Source of the DNA: Deltaproteobacteria bacterium
Lineage (GTDB): Bacteria; Lernaellota; Lernaellaia; JACKCT01
Assembly: GCA_027493875.1 (NCBI GenBank)
Contig: JAOSJX010000004.1
Location: 1-64,000, forward strand
Length of the DNA stretch: 64,000 nt
Reading direction: 5' to 3'
Below, piece after piece: positions 38,151 through 50,523 of the stretch (position 1 is the first letter of the stretch; the number at the start of each line of letters is the position of its first letter). A program made the position numbers and the translations under genes. A model generated the notes under the pieces. That model searched no databases and was not told the DNA's origin. It saw nothing but the letters and a program-made list of their open reading frames with translations.

Positions 38151-39227
38151 GGCCGCCCGCCTTTTCGCCCCGGCCGATGGCGTATTCCTCGGGGACCGAC
38201 CCGGCGGGGAACGCGATGACGTCGCGGGCGTCCAGGGCCACCTCGCAGACGCCGTCGCCGAAAGCGCCGCCGGCGTACGCCGCGGGGCCGTCCGGCCGTC
38301 TTTGAAGCTCGAGCAGGTCGGGCGCGACGTCGACACGGCCTTTTGAAACAGCACGACGACGGTCGATCCTCCCGGCGCGAAATAGCCGAGCGGCTGCCCG
38401 CGGCGGACGACGAGCCCGGCGCGCAAGGGTTGCGGCGCGTCGTAGCCCGTTTCGCAATAGGCGTCGACGATCGAGCCGATCACCTGCGCGCCGACCGGCA
38501 CGACCGCGACGCGGCCGAGGCCCGATCCGCCTTTTATGTCGGTGTCGATAACGATGACCCGCCGCGCGTTGCCCGAAAGCAACGAGGGAATCGCGCGCAC
38601 GGCGCGCGGATTGACGCTGAACAGGGCGCCGGGAATGTCGTAGAGGTCGACGACGCTGCCGGTGGCCGGCGCGTGGTACCAGTGGTAATCGGGCGGCGCG
38701 AGGCGGAAGACGAACCAGGTGCCGCCGCGAAACGACTCGTCCCACGGCGCGCGGATATCGAAGAGTTTTTCGAGCGTGAAAAACGCCCCTTTCACGGGCC
38801 ACGGCAGCGCGTCGTCGAGCGTTCCGGCCACGACTTTCGCGTCGGCGACGGAGACCGCGGCGGCCTCGTCCGCGGGCATCGGCCGTTTCGCCTCATACGC
38901 GATTTTGCGAAGAAAAACCTGCCGCCGGGTCGTGGGCTGCGGTTCCCCTTCGCGCAGGTCGTCCAACCGAATACCGTTCGCGCGGATGAATCCCGCGGCG
39001 TCGGCGCGCGTCCACGGCGCGTCGAACACGAACCACGCGACGACGCGGCTGACGAGGCCGCCGGCGGCCAACCGCGCCAGCCGGGGAAAGGTCCGGCGGA
39101 AGCGCGTATAGAACCAGCGGATAAACGCGTCCGCCGCGACGGGTTCGGTTTCGACGGCGCGCGTGTAGCGGCTGATCGACCGTCCGGGCTCAAAGGCGCG
39201 CCGAGCGTTTGGCAAGCGTGACGCCAT
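38143..39227 (-). CDS. psd: Phosphatidylserine decarboxylase (frameshifted)
   Basis: It makes phosphatidylethanolamine at the inner membrane. The protein is of the long form, about 361 residues. Near the middle is PPDYHWYHAPATG, the His-rich catalytic motif of the family. The self-cleavage site is FAPGGSTVVVLFQKG, a GGST variant of the usual LGST, whose Ser becomes the pyruvoyl group. An A/T run near 38340 shifts the frame; repaired, it continues VDVAPDLLELQ. The ATG 39227 is at the head of the operon. No pssA is seen in the window. Confidence 0.88.
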
Positions 39228-39398
39228 GGCGGGTGTGACTTTATCCTTCCCTTGGGGGGACCGACAATAACGGGGCCGCGGCGCGCTTTTCAAAGCGTGC
39301 GCGCTTCCCGTACAATTCTTTTCTTTCGCACGAACCGGTGACGAGCAGCGGCGAGGGTTTTCGGGGCGATTCACCCGTTTTTCGAGGGGCGTGAGCAC
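39228..39398. other. Divergent spacer without gene
   Basis: The 171-bp space between psd and the beta-propeller gene must hold both promoters, but I see no strong match. It contains no heptad array. Confidence 0.4.
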
Positions 39399-40763
39399 GT
39401 GGCGGTCGACGGCAGGCAGCGCGGACGAAAGGGACGGATCACCAGGTCCCGCGTGATCGGCGAGGAGGTGTTTCTCGCCGCCGTCGCCGTTTTCCTCCTG
39501 GTGATCGTCTTGCGCCTGCACATCCGCCTCCACACCGGCATGGCGGCCGCGGGCGTCGCGGCGCTGGTCGCCGGCGGCGTCTGGAAATGGCTGGACAACC
39601 GCAGCGGGCGATTTTTTCTTCCGGTCGCCCTGGTGCTGGCCTTCGTGCTCGCGCCGTACGCCGTGTTCGGGATCGTCGGCCTCTACAGCCAAAGCTTTCT
39701 GGTCGCGGCGGGCGGTCTGGCCGTCTTCGGGGCGGCCCGGTGGTGGACGCGGAATCCCGCCAAAGCGCTGCTGGCGATGATTCTGGCGATCGTGGCGTGC
39801 GGCGGGTATGCCTCGGTGTCGGTCTTGTCCCTTCAATGGCCGTCCGAGTGTGAAGAGACCTCCGAGGCCGTCATTTCCCGGGGCGGCGTGGTGTCCGATG
39901 TGCCGGGCGCTTACGCGATCCTCTGCGAACAAAACGGCCCGTCGCTGTACGCGTCGTATCCGGACCTGCGCCGCATCGTGAAAATCATCCCCTTCGAGCC
40001 GCCGCTCATCGAGGAATTCGAGCACGCCGACGCCGCGACGTCGCTGGCGATTCAGACGTCCACCGGCGACCTGATCGCGCCGCTCATCTATGAACGGAAG
40101 CTGGGCGTGTACAACCGCGCCAACCTGGGCCGCCGCGAAGGCGCCCGGTCAACTGCGCGAGCACCGTGGACACCGACTACGCCGCGACGCAGGGCGTGGC
40201 GCTGACGCTTTGCCGCTTTGAACGCGAGCTGGACGTGCTGCGCGTCGTGCAGCCGGAAGTGCGGGGCCGCCTGGCGTATCTCGTGCGTTTTCCGTCGGGG
40301 CTTGGGGTGAATGCGCCGCTCGACCGCGCGTACGTGACGGACTTGTTCGGCGCGGCGATGCAGGAGATCGACCTCGAATCGGTCACGCCGTTGCGGCGCA
40401 TCCGCGTGGGCTACGGCGCGGCGGGCGCGGCGGTGTCGCACGACGGGCTCCGCGTTTTCGTGGGCCGGCCGCTGCGATCGCGCGTTGACGTCTTCAACGC
40501 CGTGAGCCTGGACCGCGTCGGCAAATACCAGGTCGGATTCGGGGTCAGTATTTTTGCGGACCGACCCGCAGGGCCGCTACCTGTTCACCGCGTCGCCGAC
40601 CGCGGGAACGGTGTCGATCGTGCATCTCGAAACCGGGCGCGTCGACGGCCCGCATTTCGTGGGGCGGCCGATCCGCGATATCGCCTATTGCCCGGCGAGC
40701 CACAGACTGTATATTTCGACGCCGTGCTCCATCCGCTATCTTGATCTGCGTTTGATGCCATGA
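39399..40763 (+). CDS. Membrane-anchored beta-propeller-like protein (frameshifted)
   Basis: The N-terminal third has about four hydrophobic segments ([39 protein letters not shown]-like, [13 protein letters not shown]). The remainder is rich in short beta repeats of the YncE/surface-layer type, for example [19 protein letters not shown] and [19 protein letters not shown]. Shifts near 40148 and 40552 are needed to join the parts; the total length then stays in frame. It is about 454 residues. Such propellers often bind partners outside the cytoplasm. It precedes hemL by 31 bp with no evident link. Confidence 0.6.
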
Positions 40764-40794
40764 CGCCCGCCGGGGCGTCTCACCGGGGACCAAC

Positions 40795-42074
<1,280 letters not shown>

Positions 42075-42093
42075 CGGCACCGGAGGTTTCGCC

Positions 42094-44186
42094 GTGAGCC
42101 CGAAGGCGCGCAACGTTCTGCTTTTCGCGCTCGTTCTGCTCGCCGCGGCGTTTGCCACGCGCCGTCTCGCGGACGTTCCGCCGGGGTTGCATCTCGACGA
42201 AATCGTCAGCGGTTACGAGGCGCACTGCGTTGCGGAGACGGGGCGCGATTGTCACGGCGCCGAACATCCCGCCGCCATCCGCGGAGCGCACGCGCCGCGC
42301 GAACCGCTCTTCATTTATTTCCTGTCGCTCGTCGACCGCCTGTGGCCGCTCGCGCCCGCGGCGATGCGCGCGGCGAATGTGTTTATTTTTCTCCTCGCCG
42401 GGCTCGCCCTGTTCGTTTTGGTCCGCGCATGGGACGGTGACGCGTCCGCGTTTTTCGCGGCGCTCGCGTTCTCCGTCATGCCGTGGGCGATCATGCCCGC
42501 GCGCATGGCGATCCGCCCGCTTTCCATGCTGCCGCTTTTGTTGATCGCGCTCTACTTCTCAACGGTGTTCCGGCGATCGGAGCGTGCGTGGCACGCGGTT
42601 CTCTCAGGGCTTTTCGCGGGGTTATCGTTGTACGCCTACACCCCGCGCGTCTTTTTCGCCCCGGTTATCGTGCTCGCGACGCTTGCCGTCGCGTGGCGCG
42701 CGCGTCCCGCGTCGGCGCGCCGCTACGCGGCCTTTGCCCTACCCGTTTTTCTCCTTGTCGCCCTCCCGCTCCTCGCCGCCTTTTTTCCGGCAACGATCCG
42801 ATGACCGGACGCGTGGAGGATCTCTCGATTTTCCGGCGCTCGTTGGCCGCGTCGTTCGCCGCGGAGCACGGCGGCGGCGGGGAACTTCGGCACGGCCGTG
42901 CGAATGTTTTTCGCGCGGTACGCGGCGAACCTCTCCCCCGATTTTCTTTTTTTCAACGGCGATCCCGATCCGCGTTTCAGCCTCGCGGCTTCGGCCAGAT
43001 GCCGGCGGCGCTTTTGCCGTTCATCCTGATCGGCCTCGTCGGCGCGGCGCGGCGCCACGGCGCGGCGCTTCTCGCGGTGTTCGGCGCGTGGCTCGTGCTC
43101 TTTCCGCTTCCCGCGGCGTTCAGCGTCGGGCGCATCGCGTCCGATCCGCTCGCCGGCGGGCACGCGCTCCGCGCGTTGGCGGGGGCGCCGCTCTTCGCGG
43201 CGCTGGCCGGGATGGGCGCCGCGGAGGCGTTCCGCTGGATCACCGCCGGACGATGGAGTTGGCAACACGCCGCGCGGCTCCTGTGGGCGCTTACCGTCGC
43301 CGCGGGTCTCGCGTGGAACGGCGCGGCGGCCTCCCGATGGTTCGGCCACTACTTCAACGAGTATCCCAAGTACGCCGACGACGCGTTCGGGCGCATGACG
43401 CAAGCCGCGTTCCCCGCCGCGAACCTCTTTTTGCCGAGTAAAAAACGCGTCCTCGTGCGCGAGGCGCCCGTGCCGTTTCCGGATTACTACGTTGCGTTCT
43501 ACGCCAAGGCCGCCCCCGAGGAATTTCAAAAACGGATGAAGGAGTACGACCATCATTCGCTCGGCCGCCCGCTCGCCGGTTGGGGCGAATACGGCGAAGG
43601 CGCCCGCGGCACGGAGGATTACATCGTGCTCACGAGCCGCAAAATGCCGTTCGATCCGCTGCTCGTGTTTCGCGGGAAGGACAACCGCGACTACCTCTAT
43701 CTTTACGAGCGGCCGACGTCGATCGACACGATCCGGCGCGCGGAATATTGCGGCCCCTTCCCGATTCCGGCCTCCGGTATCGGCGTGCTTCATTTTGAAA
43801 AGGATTATCCCGCGGAGTTCGTCTCTCAATGTGATGAGGAAAAAAAGTGGCGTGATTTGACCGTACCCTCGGACCGCGACGCGTTCGACCTGTGGGCGGA
43901 CGTTTCTAAAGACGAGAATGTTTACGCGCTGGTCCGCGTTTCGCTGCACCGAACGGACGCGGCCGAGCGCGTGAAGTTGCTGGCGGGGAGCGACGACGGT
44001 TTCAACGCGTGGCTCAATAAGGAACACTTCTTTTCCAGCCCGGACGCGCAACGCAGCTTCGTTTTGGATATCGATCAGACGGATCTGCCGCTCCGCGAGG
44101 GTCCGAACGAACTGCTCGTGCGCGCGCTGAACGGGCCGTCGGCGTGGATGCTTTCGCTCCGATTGCTTCGGACGAAGGACTACTGA
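42094..44186 (+). CDS. GT-C type membrane glycosyltransferase (PMT/ArnT-like), three frameshifts
   Basis: This is a large polytopic protein, about 697 residues. The first outside loop has GLHLDEIVSGYEA, the D-E motif of GT39/GT83-like enzymes that use lipid-linked sugars. About ten membrane helices follow, then a soluble C-terminal domain with SDDGFNAWLNKEHFF, a PA14/carbohydrate-binding-like pattern. Shifts near 42800, 42880 and 43000 break the middle; the missing frame reads NFGTAVRMFFARYAANLSPD. It probably glycosylates a protein or lipid in the envelope. It overlaps the convergent next gene by seven bases. Confidence 0.72.
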
Positions 44187-45650
44187 CGCTTACGGCGCCA
44201 CGCCGCGACGGAGGCGTAACCGGCGGCCCAGAGAACACCCGCGCCGGCGAGCGTCGCGAAATACCACGGCAGTTTCCGCCACGAGACGAACGCGCGGTTC
44301 AGTATGACACTGATGCCGCTGCGGCTGACGAGCGAGAAGTGGGCGATGTTTTTCTTGACGTCGAGATCGTGACCGAAGTATTCCGCCAGATGGATGAAGC
44401 ACACGAAAAATCCCGCCGCCGCGAGAAATGCGAAGGGTAGGAGAAAAACCGCGCGCCAGGGCGCGGATTTCATGCGCCCGGGGACACGGTCCAGCCAGAA
44501 GGCGACCGGGATGAACATCAAGCCGAGAAAGAGCATCAGGTAGCGCGGGTCGCCGGAGGAGCCGCCGTCAAACTGCCGGAATTTGGCGTAGAGCGTGAAC
44601 CAGGCGAGGCTCATGACGATCTGCGCGGCGACCATGAGCGTGCGCGCGCGGAAGTAATACCAAAATCCCCAGACCGACAGGATCAGCACGGGATGCAGGA
44701 CAAAAAACCCGATGGGATACGGATCGGGTAACCCAAAAAGAAGCCGCTTCGCGCCGACTTTGAACGGCGTGTCAAACATCGTGAGCGGGTCTTTAAAAAA
44801 GGCGAAAAGGTCCGGGTTGTGCCATTTGGAGAACGTGGTCCACGGCGCGCCGAAGCAGACCGTGTGATAAAAGCCGACGAGCAGCAGCGGCAGGAGAAAG
44901 AAACCGGCGTTCTTGGCCAAGGCGCGCAGATCGCCGCCGTTTCGCGGCACGATTTTCGAGCGCGGATCGACAAGCACGTAAAGCAGAAAAAATCCCCAGA
45001 ACATCCCCGCCGGGTAAGAGATCACCGGAAACGACGCGAGCAGAAGGCAAAAGAGCTTTTCGCGCCGTCGGGACTGCGTGAAATCCAGGCCGTCCATCGC
45101 GAGATACCACAGTGCGACGAACCAGAAGGCGTCGAAGACGTGGTTGTAGAGATGTGCCGCGAACTTCCAGTGCATCGACGCGAAGGCGTAGAGCAATCCG
45201 GCGACCCACGCGGAGGATTCCGACACGCCGAGGCGGATCATCATCCTTATCAGCAGCAGGACGGTGAACGCGCCGAACCAGACGGGCACGAGCAGCACAA
45301 AGTGTTTTCCGACGACCTCTTCATTCCAACCGAACGCGGCCGACAACATTTTTCCGACCGCGTAAAACGGCACGCCGAGAAACGCCACGCCGGGCGGACG
45401 GTCGGAAAAATAATGGCCGTCCTTGTAGGCGTAGTCGACCTTATGCGTGTACTGTTCCCAGTAGGTGTCGATCGTGAAGCGGCCTTCGTCGACGATGGCG
45501 CGCACGAGCGCGAAATGCGCGCCCTCGTTCGATGCCGCGATGGGAAAGTGCGAGGCGTAGTAAATCGACGTGACGACGAGGAGAAACGCGACGTACCCCC
45601 GTCAATTCGCGCCGCCGCCCGCCGTTTGCTGTCGGTTCACCGCCGTTCAA
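44180..45650 (-). CDS. Polytopic membrane protein, probable GT-C glycosyltransferase (start uncertain)
   Basis: The protein has about 11-12 hydrophobic segments. A clear body starts before GTG 45505: the frame is open upstream through YVAFLLVVTSIYYASHF and NEGAHFALVRAIVDEGRF. It meets a TGA just upstream of that segment. A GGGGG run near 45600 suggests a shift, after which a TTG at 45650 (MNGGEPTANGG) is the likely start. SDRPPGVAFLGVPFYAVG in the first third matches the DRPPG motif of GT39-type mannosyltransferase-like proteins. Membrane sugar transfer is inferred. Confidence 0.68.
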
Positions 45651-45735
45651 GGCACCGTCTCATCCCTATCGGAAAGCTCAGGCATGGTGCCAGTGTTAAC
45701 CAATTTTTCCGCGAGCGACAATTGCGTCGCCGGCA

Positions 45736-45764
45736 TTGACCCTGCGCGGCCGCTCGTTTACCTT
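45736..45764 (+). promoter_or_regulatory. Predicted promoter of the M29 peptidase-rubredoxin operon
   Basis: TTGACC (45736-45741), a 17-base spacer and TACCTT (45759-45764), 58 bases before the ATG. Confidence 0.5.
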
Positions 45765-45822
45765 TCGGCGCCGGGGATGGGACGGCGCATCGCGCCGCAT
45801 CACGATTTACAAGGAGCGTCCG

Positions 45823-46977
45823 ATGATGGATCCGAGGGTGACCCGTTTGGCGGAAGTGTTGGTGGACTATTCGTGCGGTGTGAAAAAGGGGGAGACGGTC
45901 GGGATTGTCGGGATCGGGACCGACACGCTTCCGCTTGTGAAGGAACTCCACCGGCTGTGCCTTTTGCGCGGCGCCGTTCACGTCAATTATCAGATCCGCG
46001 ACATGGAAATCGAAAAGGATTTCTACAATCTCGCGGGCCCCGAGCAGATCGCGCATTTTCCGAAGGACGAGATGCAGTTCATGAAATCGTGCGATTGCTG
46101 GATCGCCGTGCGCGCCGCGGAAAACTCCATGGTGCTGGCGAACGCGAATCAGAAAAATTTCGCGGCGCGCGCCAAGGCGCTCCGCAAAATCTTCGACGAG
46201 CGCGTCAACAACACGCGTTGGGTGGTCACCATCTTCCCCACGCATGGCGCCGCGCAGGAAGCGAAGATGAGCAAGGAGGAGTTCGAGGACTTCTTCTTCG
46301 ACGCGACGATCTTCGATTACGCGGGCCTGCAAAAGAAACAGCGGAAACTCGCCGCGCTGATGAAAAAAACGGACCAGGTGCGCATCAAGGCTTCGGACAC
46401 CGATCTGACCCTCTCGATCAAAGGCATTCCGATCATTTCGTGCTTCGGCGACCGCAACATCCCCGACGGCGAAGTCTTCACCGCGCCGGTGCGCGATTCG
46501 GTGAACGGCTACATCAAGTACAACACGCCGTCCATCTACCAGGGCAAGGAATTCGACGGCGTCTATTTCGAAGTGAAAAACGGCAAAATCGTCAAAGCCG
46601 AATGCGGCGAGATGACGAAAGAACTGAACGCCGTCATGGATTCCGACGCCGGCGCCCGCTATTTCGGCGAATTCGCGATCGGCACCAACCCCAAGATCCG
46701 CCGCCCGATGCGCAACATTCTTTTTGACGAAAAGATTTTCGGCTCCGTTCACCTGACGCCGGGCCGCGCGTACAACGAGGCGGATAACGGCAACCGTTCG
46801 TCGGTGCATTGGGATCTGGTAAAGATTCTGGTGGGCGACGGCGACCTCTATTTCGACGGCCGGCTGATTCAGCACAATGGCTACTTCGTCGAAAAATCGC
46901 TCCTCGACCTCAACCCGCCCAAGGAGCGCAAGCTGGCCGAAAAGTTTCTTGCCCGGCAGGGGAGCAAGAAAAAGTGA
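45823..46977 (+). CDS. Aminopeptidase, M29 family
   Basis: This is a cytoplasmic metallo-aminopeptidase of the thermophilic type (M29), 384 residues. The two-metal centre is built from residues in the C-terminal half: [15 protein letters not shown] (first Glu), the segment around [24 protein letters not shown] with the Glu, His and Asp ligands, and [10 protein letters not shown] before it. The family trims N-terminal residues from peptides. The ATG follows a perfect AAGGAG. Its stop overlaps the rubredoxin start in GTGA, so the two are coupled; a functional link is not known. Confidence 0.88.
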   Translation: MMDPRVTRLAEVLVDYSCGVKKGETVGIVGIGTDTLPLVKELHRLCLLRGAVHVNYQIRDMEIEKDFYNLAGPEQIAHFPKDEMQFMKSCDCWIAVRAAENSMVLANANQKNFAARAKALRKIFDERVNNTRWVVTIFPTHGAAQEAKMSKEEFEDFFFDATIFDYAGLQKKQRKLAALMKKTDQVRIKASDTDLTLSIKGIPIISCFGDRNIPDGEVFTAPVRDSVNGYIKYNTPSIYQGKEFDGVYFEVKNGKIVKAECGEMTKELNAVMDSDAGARYFGEFAIGTNPKIRRPMRNILFDEKIFGSVHLTPGRAYNEADNGNRSSVHWDLVKILVGDGDLYFDGRLIQHNGYFVEKSLLDLNPPKERKLAEKFLARQGSKKK

Positions 46978-47138
46978 AGGCCTACGTGTGCATGGCGTGC
47001 GGGTGGATTTACGACCCGGAACGTGGTGACCCGGAGGGCGGCATCCCGCCCGGAACGCCCTTCGAGGACATCCCCGAGGACTGGGCCTGCCCGCTGTGCG
47101 GCGTCGGCAAGGATATGTTCGAGCCCTACGACGAGTGA
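46974..47138 (+). CDS. Rubredoxin
   Basis: This is a 54-residue one-iron electron carrier. The two knuckles that bind Fe(SCys)4 are [15 protein letters not shown] and [14 protein letters not shown]. It starts with a GTG overlapping the aminopeptidase stop. Rubredoxins serve electron transfer to oxygen- or peroxide-reducing enzymes, or alkane hydroxylases in some groups; no partner is seen nearby. It fits an anaerobic or microaerophilic life style but does not prove one. Confidence 0.96.
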   Translation: MKAYVCMACGWIYDPERGDPEGGIPPGTPFEDIPEDWACPLCGVGKDMFEPYDE

Positions 47139-47206
47139 CGCGCCGTTGACTTCGCGCGCTCATTCTTGTGATTATCGGGGCGCATCATCTTCGGAGGCCT
47201 GACGTC

Positions 47207-47596
47207 ATGAAACGCCCTCAAGTCGCCGCGTTTGCGTGTATCGTGTTTATTGCTTTCCTGTTGCTCTTCGGCTGCGAGCGCGAGGACGGCGATCAGCTCT
47301 CCTGCGGCGAGCCCGAGGACGACGATGACGACGACGGTGACGACGACGCCGCCCCGGCCGATGACGACACAACGGCCGCCGACGATGACGCCACGGACGA
47401 CGACACGTCACCGGATGACGACGCAAGTGACGACGATACAGGCGCCGACGACGATGCGGACTGCATCATCTGCGCCTCCACAACGGAATGCACGGACGCG
47501 TTCGGCGAAGGTTGGGGCTGCGTCGGCGATTGCTGCGTGGAGATCGGCGACGACGACACCGGCGACGACGATACCGGCGACGACGACATCGCCTGA
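47207..47596 (+). CDS. Small Asp-rich lipoprotein with Cys module
   Basis: The protein has 129 residues. It has a signal peptide with lipobox LLFGC, then a stretch of about 60 residues of mostly Asp with Ala/Thr. A small Cys-rich module follows (CIICASTTECTD, then EGWGCVGDCC), and then a second Asp/Gly/Thr tail. The linker matches those of the VWA, CocE-like and GH31 lipoproteins. It could be a calcium-binding surface protein; there is no enzyme domain. ATG 47207 follows GGAGG at a good distance. Confidence 0.75.
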   Translation: MKRPQVAAFACIVFIAFLLLFGCEREDGDQLSCGEPEDDDDDDGDDDAAPADDDTTAADDDATDDDTSPDDDASDDDTGADDDADCIICASTTECTDAFGEGWGCVGDCCVEIGDDDTGDDDTGDDDIA

Positions 47597-47615
47597 AACT
47601 CGCGGCCGGAAGCGG

Positions 47616-48392
47616 CTATGTATTGAACAGAATCGCCGTCAGAAAATAATCGGAAATCAGCACCGCGACCGAGGAGACGACCACCGCTTCGGTCGTCGCG
47701 CGGCCGACGCCTTCCGCGCCGCGCGTCGCGTGATATCCCTTATAACTGGACACCAGGGCGACGATCGCGCCGAAGAACGTGGCCTTGATGAGCCCGTTGG
47801 TGAAATCGTCGAGGTCCACGTACGAGATGACGCTGTCGTAGAAGAGGCGCGGCGAGATGTCGAGCAGCAGGTTCGACACGACCATCGCGCCGACAACGGC
47901 GAGCGTGTCGGCGATGACCGTGAGAAGCGGAATCATGATCGTCGCCGCCAGCAGGCGCGGCACCACGAGGTACTGTACCGGGTTGACGGCCATGACCGTC
48001 AGCGCGTCGATCTGTTCCGTTACGCGCATCGTGCCGATCTCCGCGGCCATCGAGCTGCCGCACCGGCCGGCCACGAGCAGCGCCGTCAGCACGGGACCGA
48101 GTTCGCGCGTGACGGCCAGGGCGACCGCCGGGCCGATCATCGAGTTCGCGTCGAACAAGCTGAACGCGTAGCTCGATTGCAGCGCCATCACCGCGCCGGT
48201 GAACGCGCCGGTGAGCACGATGATCGAAATCGACTGCACGCCGATGAATTCGAGCTGACGGACGAGCGGCTCAAACCGGAACGGCCGTTTGAAGAGCCAG
48301 AACGTCGCCTCGTAGAGAAGGATCATCACGCGGCCGACCTCGTTGACGAAAGCGATCAGGGCGCCGCCGATGGCGTCGAACACGGCCGTCAT
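47616..48392 (-). CDS. MlaE-family ABC transporter permease
   Basis: This is a 258-residue inner-membrane permease of the MlaE/YrbE type, which moves phospholipids between inner and outer membranes with an ATPase and an MCE protein. Typical blocks are LTGAFTGAVMALQS, LVAGRCGSSMAAEIGTMRVTEQIDAL (the conserved EIGTM...QIDAL cytoplasmic loop) and NPVQYLVVPRLLAA. The MlaF and MlaD genes are not in view downstream on this strand, which is unusual; the next gene downstream is on the other strand. Its ATG overlaps the alr stop (ATGA). Confidence 0.92.
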   Translation of the reverse strand: MTAVFDAIGGALIAFVNEVGRVMILLYEATFWLFKRPFRFEPLVRQLEFIGVQSISIIVLTGAFTGAVMALQSSYAFSLFDANSMIGPAVALAVTRELGPVLTALLVAGRCGSSMAAEIGTMRVTEQIDALTVMAVNPVQYLVVPRLLAATIMIPLLTVIADTLAVVGAMVVSNLLLDISPRLFYDSVISYVDLDDFTNGLIKATFFGAIVALVSSYKGYHATRGAEGVGRATTEAVVVSSVAVLISDYFLTAILFNT

Positions 48393-49526
48393 GATCCCGC
48401 GCTTCCCTTCTCGTAAATCCGCGCAACGCGGTGGTTGATGTTGGTGAAAATTTCGTACGGGATCGTTCCGCACAGGCCGGCGATCTCGTGAACGAGAATT
48501 CTTTCGCTTTTCTGCGCGCCGATCAAGGTTACGGGATCGCCGACCTCCACGCCCGGCACGTCGGTCACGTCCAGCATCGTCAGGTCCATCGTGACGTTGC
48601 CGACGATCGGCACACGCCGGCCGCGCACCAACGCCTGGCCGCGGTTCGAAAGATGCCGGTTGAGCCCGTCCGCGTAGCCCATCGGGATTGTGGCCACGCG
48701 CGTGGCGCGCCGCCGCCGTAAAGGTCCCGTCATAGCTGACGCGCGCGCCGACGGCGATGGTTTTGATGTGCGTGATCTTCGTCGTGAGCGACAGCACCGG
48801 CCGGAGCGGCAGCATGTTGACGAATTCGGGACTGGGGTACGCCCCCAGCATCGCCTTGCCGATCCGCACCGTGTTGAACGGCGGGCGCGGTACGGCGAGC
48901 ACCGCCGCGCTGTTCGCGAGATGGATCATCGCGAACGAAAAACCGTCCGCCTGCAGCGCGTCCACCACTTCGCGAAACGTCGTCATCTGCCGCCAATAGT
49001 CGTCCCCCAGATCGGGGGTGACGGTGGCGAGGTGCGTCATGAGTCCTTCCACGTCGATGCGTCCGGTGTCGCGCAGCAACCGCGCGGCGGCCACCGCTTC
49101 GTCCGGATGCAGGCCGATGCGGTTCATGCCCGTGTCCACCTTGAGGTGCACCTTCAAACGCAGATCCAGATCGCGCACCTGCCGCGCCACGTCTTCCGCG
49201 TTGCGCAGGCTGAAGATGACGGGCGTGAGGTTGTAAAAATGCGCTTTCTGAGCCTCGCCCCAGTAAATGCCGGAAAGAATGAGAATCGGCTTCGTGATGC
49301 CGCCTTCGCGCAGGGCGACCGCTTCTTCGCAAAAAGCAACACCGAACGCCGCGACGCCCAGACGCTCGAGGTTGGCGGCGACGGGCACCGCGCCGTGGCC
49401 GTAAGCGTCGGCTTTCACCACGGACAGAATGGACATGTCGTCCCCGAGCCGCTCCTGGAGCAAATGATAGTTGTGCTCCAAGGCGTCGAGATCGATGCGC
49501 GCGAACGTGGGGCGGTTGGTGAACAC
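48389..49526 (-). CDS. alr: Alanine racemase (frameshifted)
   Basis: It makes D-alanine for peptidoglycan. The PLP lysine is in SVVKADAYGHGA near residue 38, and the catalytic Tyr is in GARVSYDGTF. A shift near 48722 breaks the frame directly after this Tyr; repaired, it reads ATRVATIPMGYADGLNRHL. Length is about 379 residues, usual. The start ATG lies beside a palindromic heptad element. It is co-transcribed with the MlaE-type permease. Confidence 0.93.
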
Positions 49527-49539
49527 GGCGACGCCTGTT

Positions 49540-49643
49540 TACAGCCTACAGTTGAGAGTCAACAGTTTCGAATAGAGCCGCCGATCCTCGGCGGCGATCC
49601 GACCCGTCAACTGTAAACCGTCGACTGTTAACCCCAAACTACA
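49540..49643. repeat. Palindromic heptad element (inverted arrays around a hairpin)
   Basis: Left array 49540-49567 (units TACAGCC, TACAGTT, GAGAGTC, AACAGTT) and right array 49602-49643 (units AACTGTA, AACCGTC, GACTGTT) are inverted with respect to each other. TACAGTTGA (49547-49555) pairs exactly with TCAACTGTA (49607-49615). Between them is an 8-bp hairpin, GCCGCCGA-TCC-TCGGCGGC (49577-49595). No gene is inside. It lies between alr and a lipoprotein gene and reaches the latter's stop codon. Confidence 0.65.
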
Positions 49644-50455
49644 ACGCATCCACTATCTCCCGCCGCTTTTGCTCGTACTCTTCTTCCGTAATGAGGCCCT
49701 TGTCGCGCAGGCGCCTGAGCTCTTCCAAACGCTCCTCGGCGCTTTTTTCGGCGGGCGTCACATCCGGCGGGGCATCGGGGGCCTTATCGTCCATCGCCCA
49801 GGATTTGTAATCCGCGACGATCCAGTTACGGTGCTCTTTCTTGAGTAGGTTGTCGAATTCCACAACCGGCGGCGGCATCAAGTGCGGCGCGGGATCGATG
49901 CGAAACGTCGCCATGAGATAGCGCGCGCGGGGATCGCCGTCGTACGGCTCGATGTCGTGCTCGAGCTCCAACCGGAAATTGCCGAGCACGAGATTCATCT
50001 TGCCGTCGTCCACCCAAACCCAGCCCGTCGTCAGGCGCTTCGTTTTGAAAAAGAAGATCGCGCTTGAACGACGTCACGGTGAACGAGACCCACTGATCCT
50101 CGTTCGCGGTTTCGAGCGCGCGGACGATGCCCGGCGCGATTTTGTCGATCTCCTGCGCCTCGAAAACCGGGCCTTTAGGGCGCCATTTGAAAAAAACGTA
50201 TTCCGAATAGGTGAGCGACGCGAGGATCGAGCGCATCTTGTCCTCGCCGATCTCCGCCGGGTGTTCGAAGGTTTTGGGGATCAGCGCGCCCTCGGCGTCC
50301 GTCTCCCAGGTAAGCATGACCGCGTCCTCGCGCCCGCGGCGATACACGTCCGACGTCTGAAAGCCCGCCTTTGAACAGGCCCCCAGAAAGAGGGAAAGCC
50401 CCCAGAAAAGCAGGACCATCTGGAGCGCACGGGCGCGCGAGGCGGGACGCGTCAT
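49639..50455 (-). CDS. Lipoprotein with C-terminal SHOCT domain (frameshifted)
   Basis: This is a protein of about 271 residues. It has a signal peptide with lipobox FLGAC, a middle region of unknown fold and a SHOCT motif at the end (EERLEELRRLRDKGLITEEE). SHOCT is a short helical segment found at the ends of many proteins and thought to aid oligomerisation. An A/T run near 50050 shifts the frame (SFKRDLLF to TTGWVWVDDGKMNLVLG). The stop codon lies at the edge of the palindromic heptad element. Function unknown. Confidence 0.7.
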
Positions 50456-50523
50456 GACGTAAATTTCCCCAAGGTTCGCGTTCGCCGGGATTCTAGCCAC
50501 CGCTCCGGGGAATGGCAACAGGG

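Noticed and set aside
37407..40025. An 872-codon open frame on the minus strand across psd and its upstream region
   Set aside because: Only the psd part (from 39227) has family sequence. The rest is antisense to the beta-propeller gene and is low-complexity, a high-GC artefact.
45600..45620. In-frame TGA before the membrane protein at 44180, considered as selenocysteine
   Set aside because: No SECIS-like hairpin or redox motif. The adjoining GGGGG run explains it better as a frameshift.
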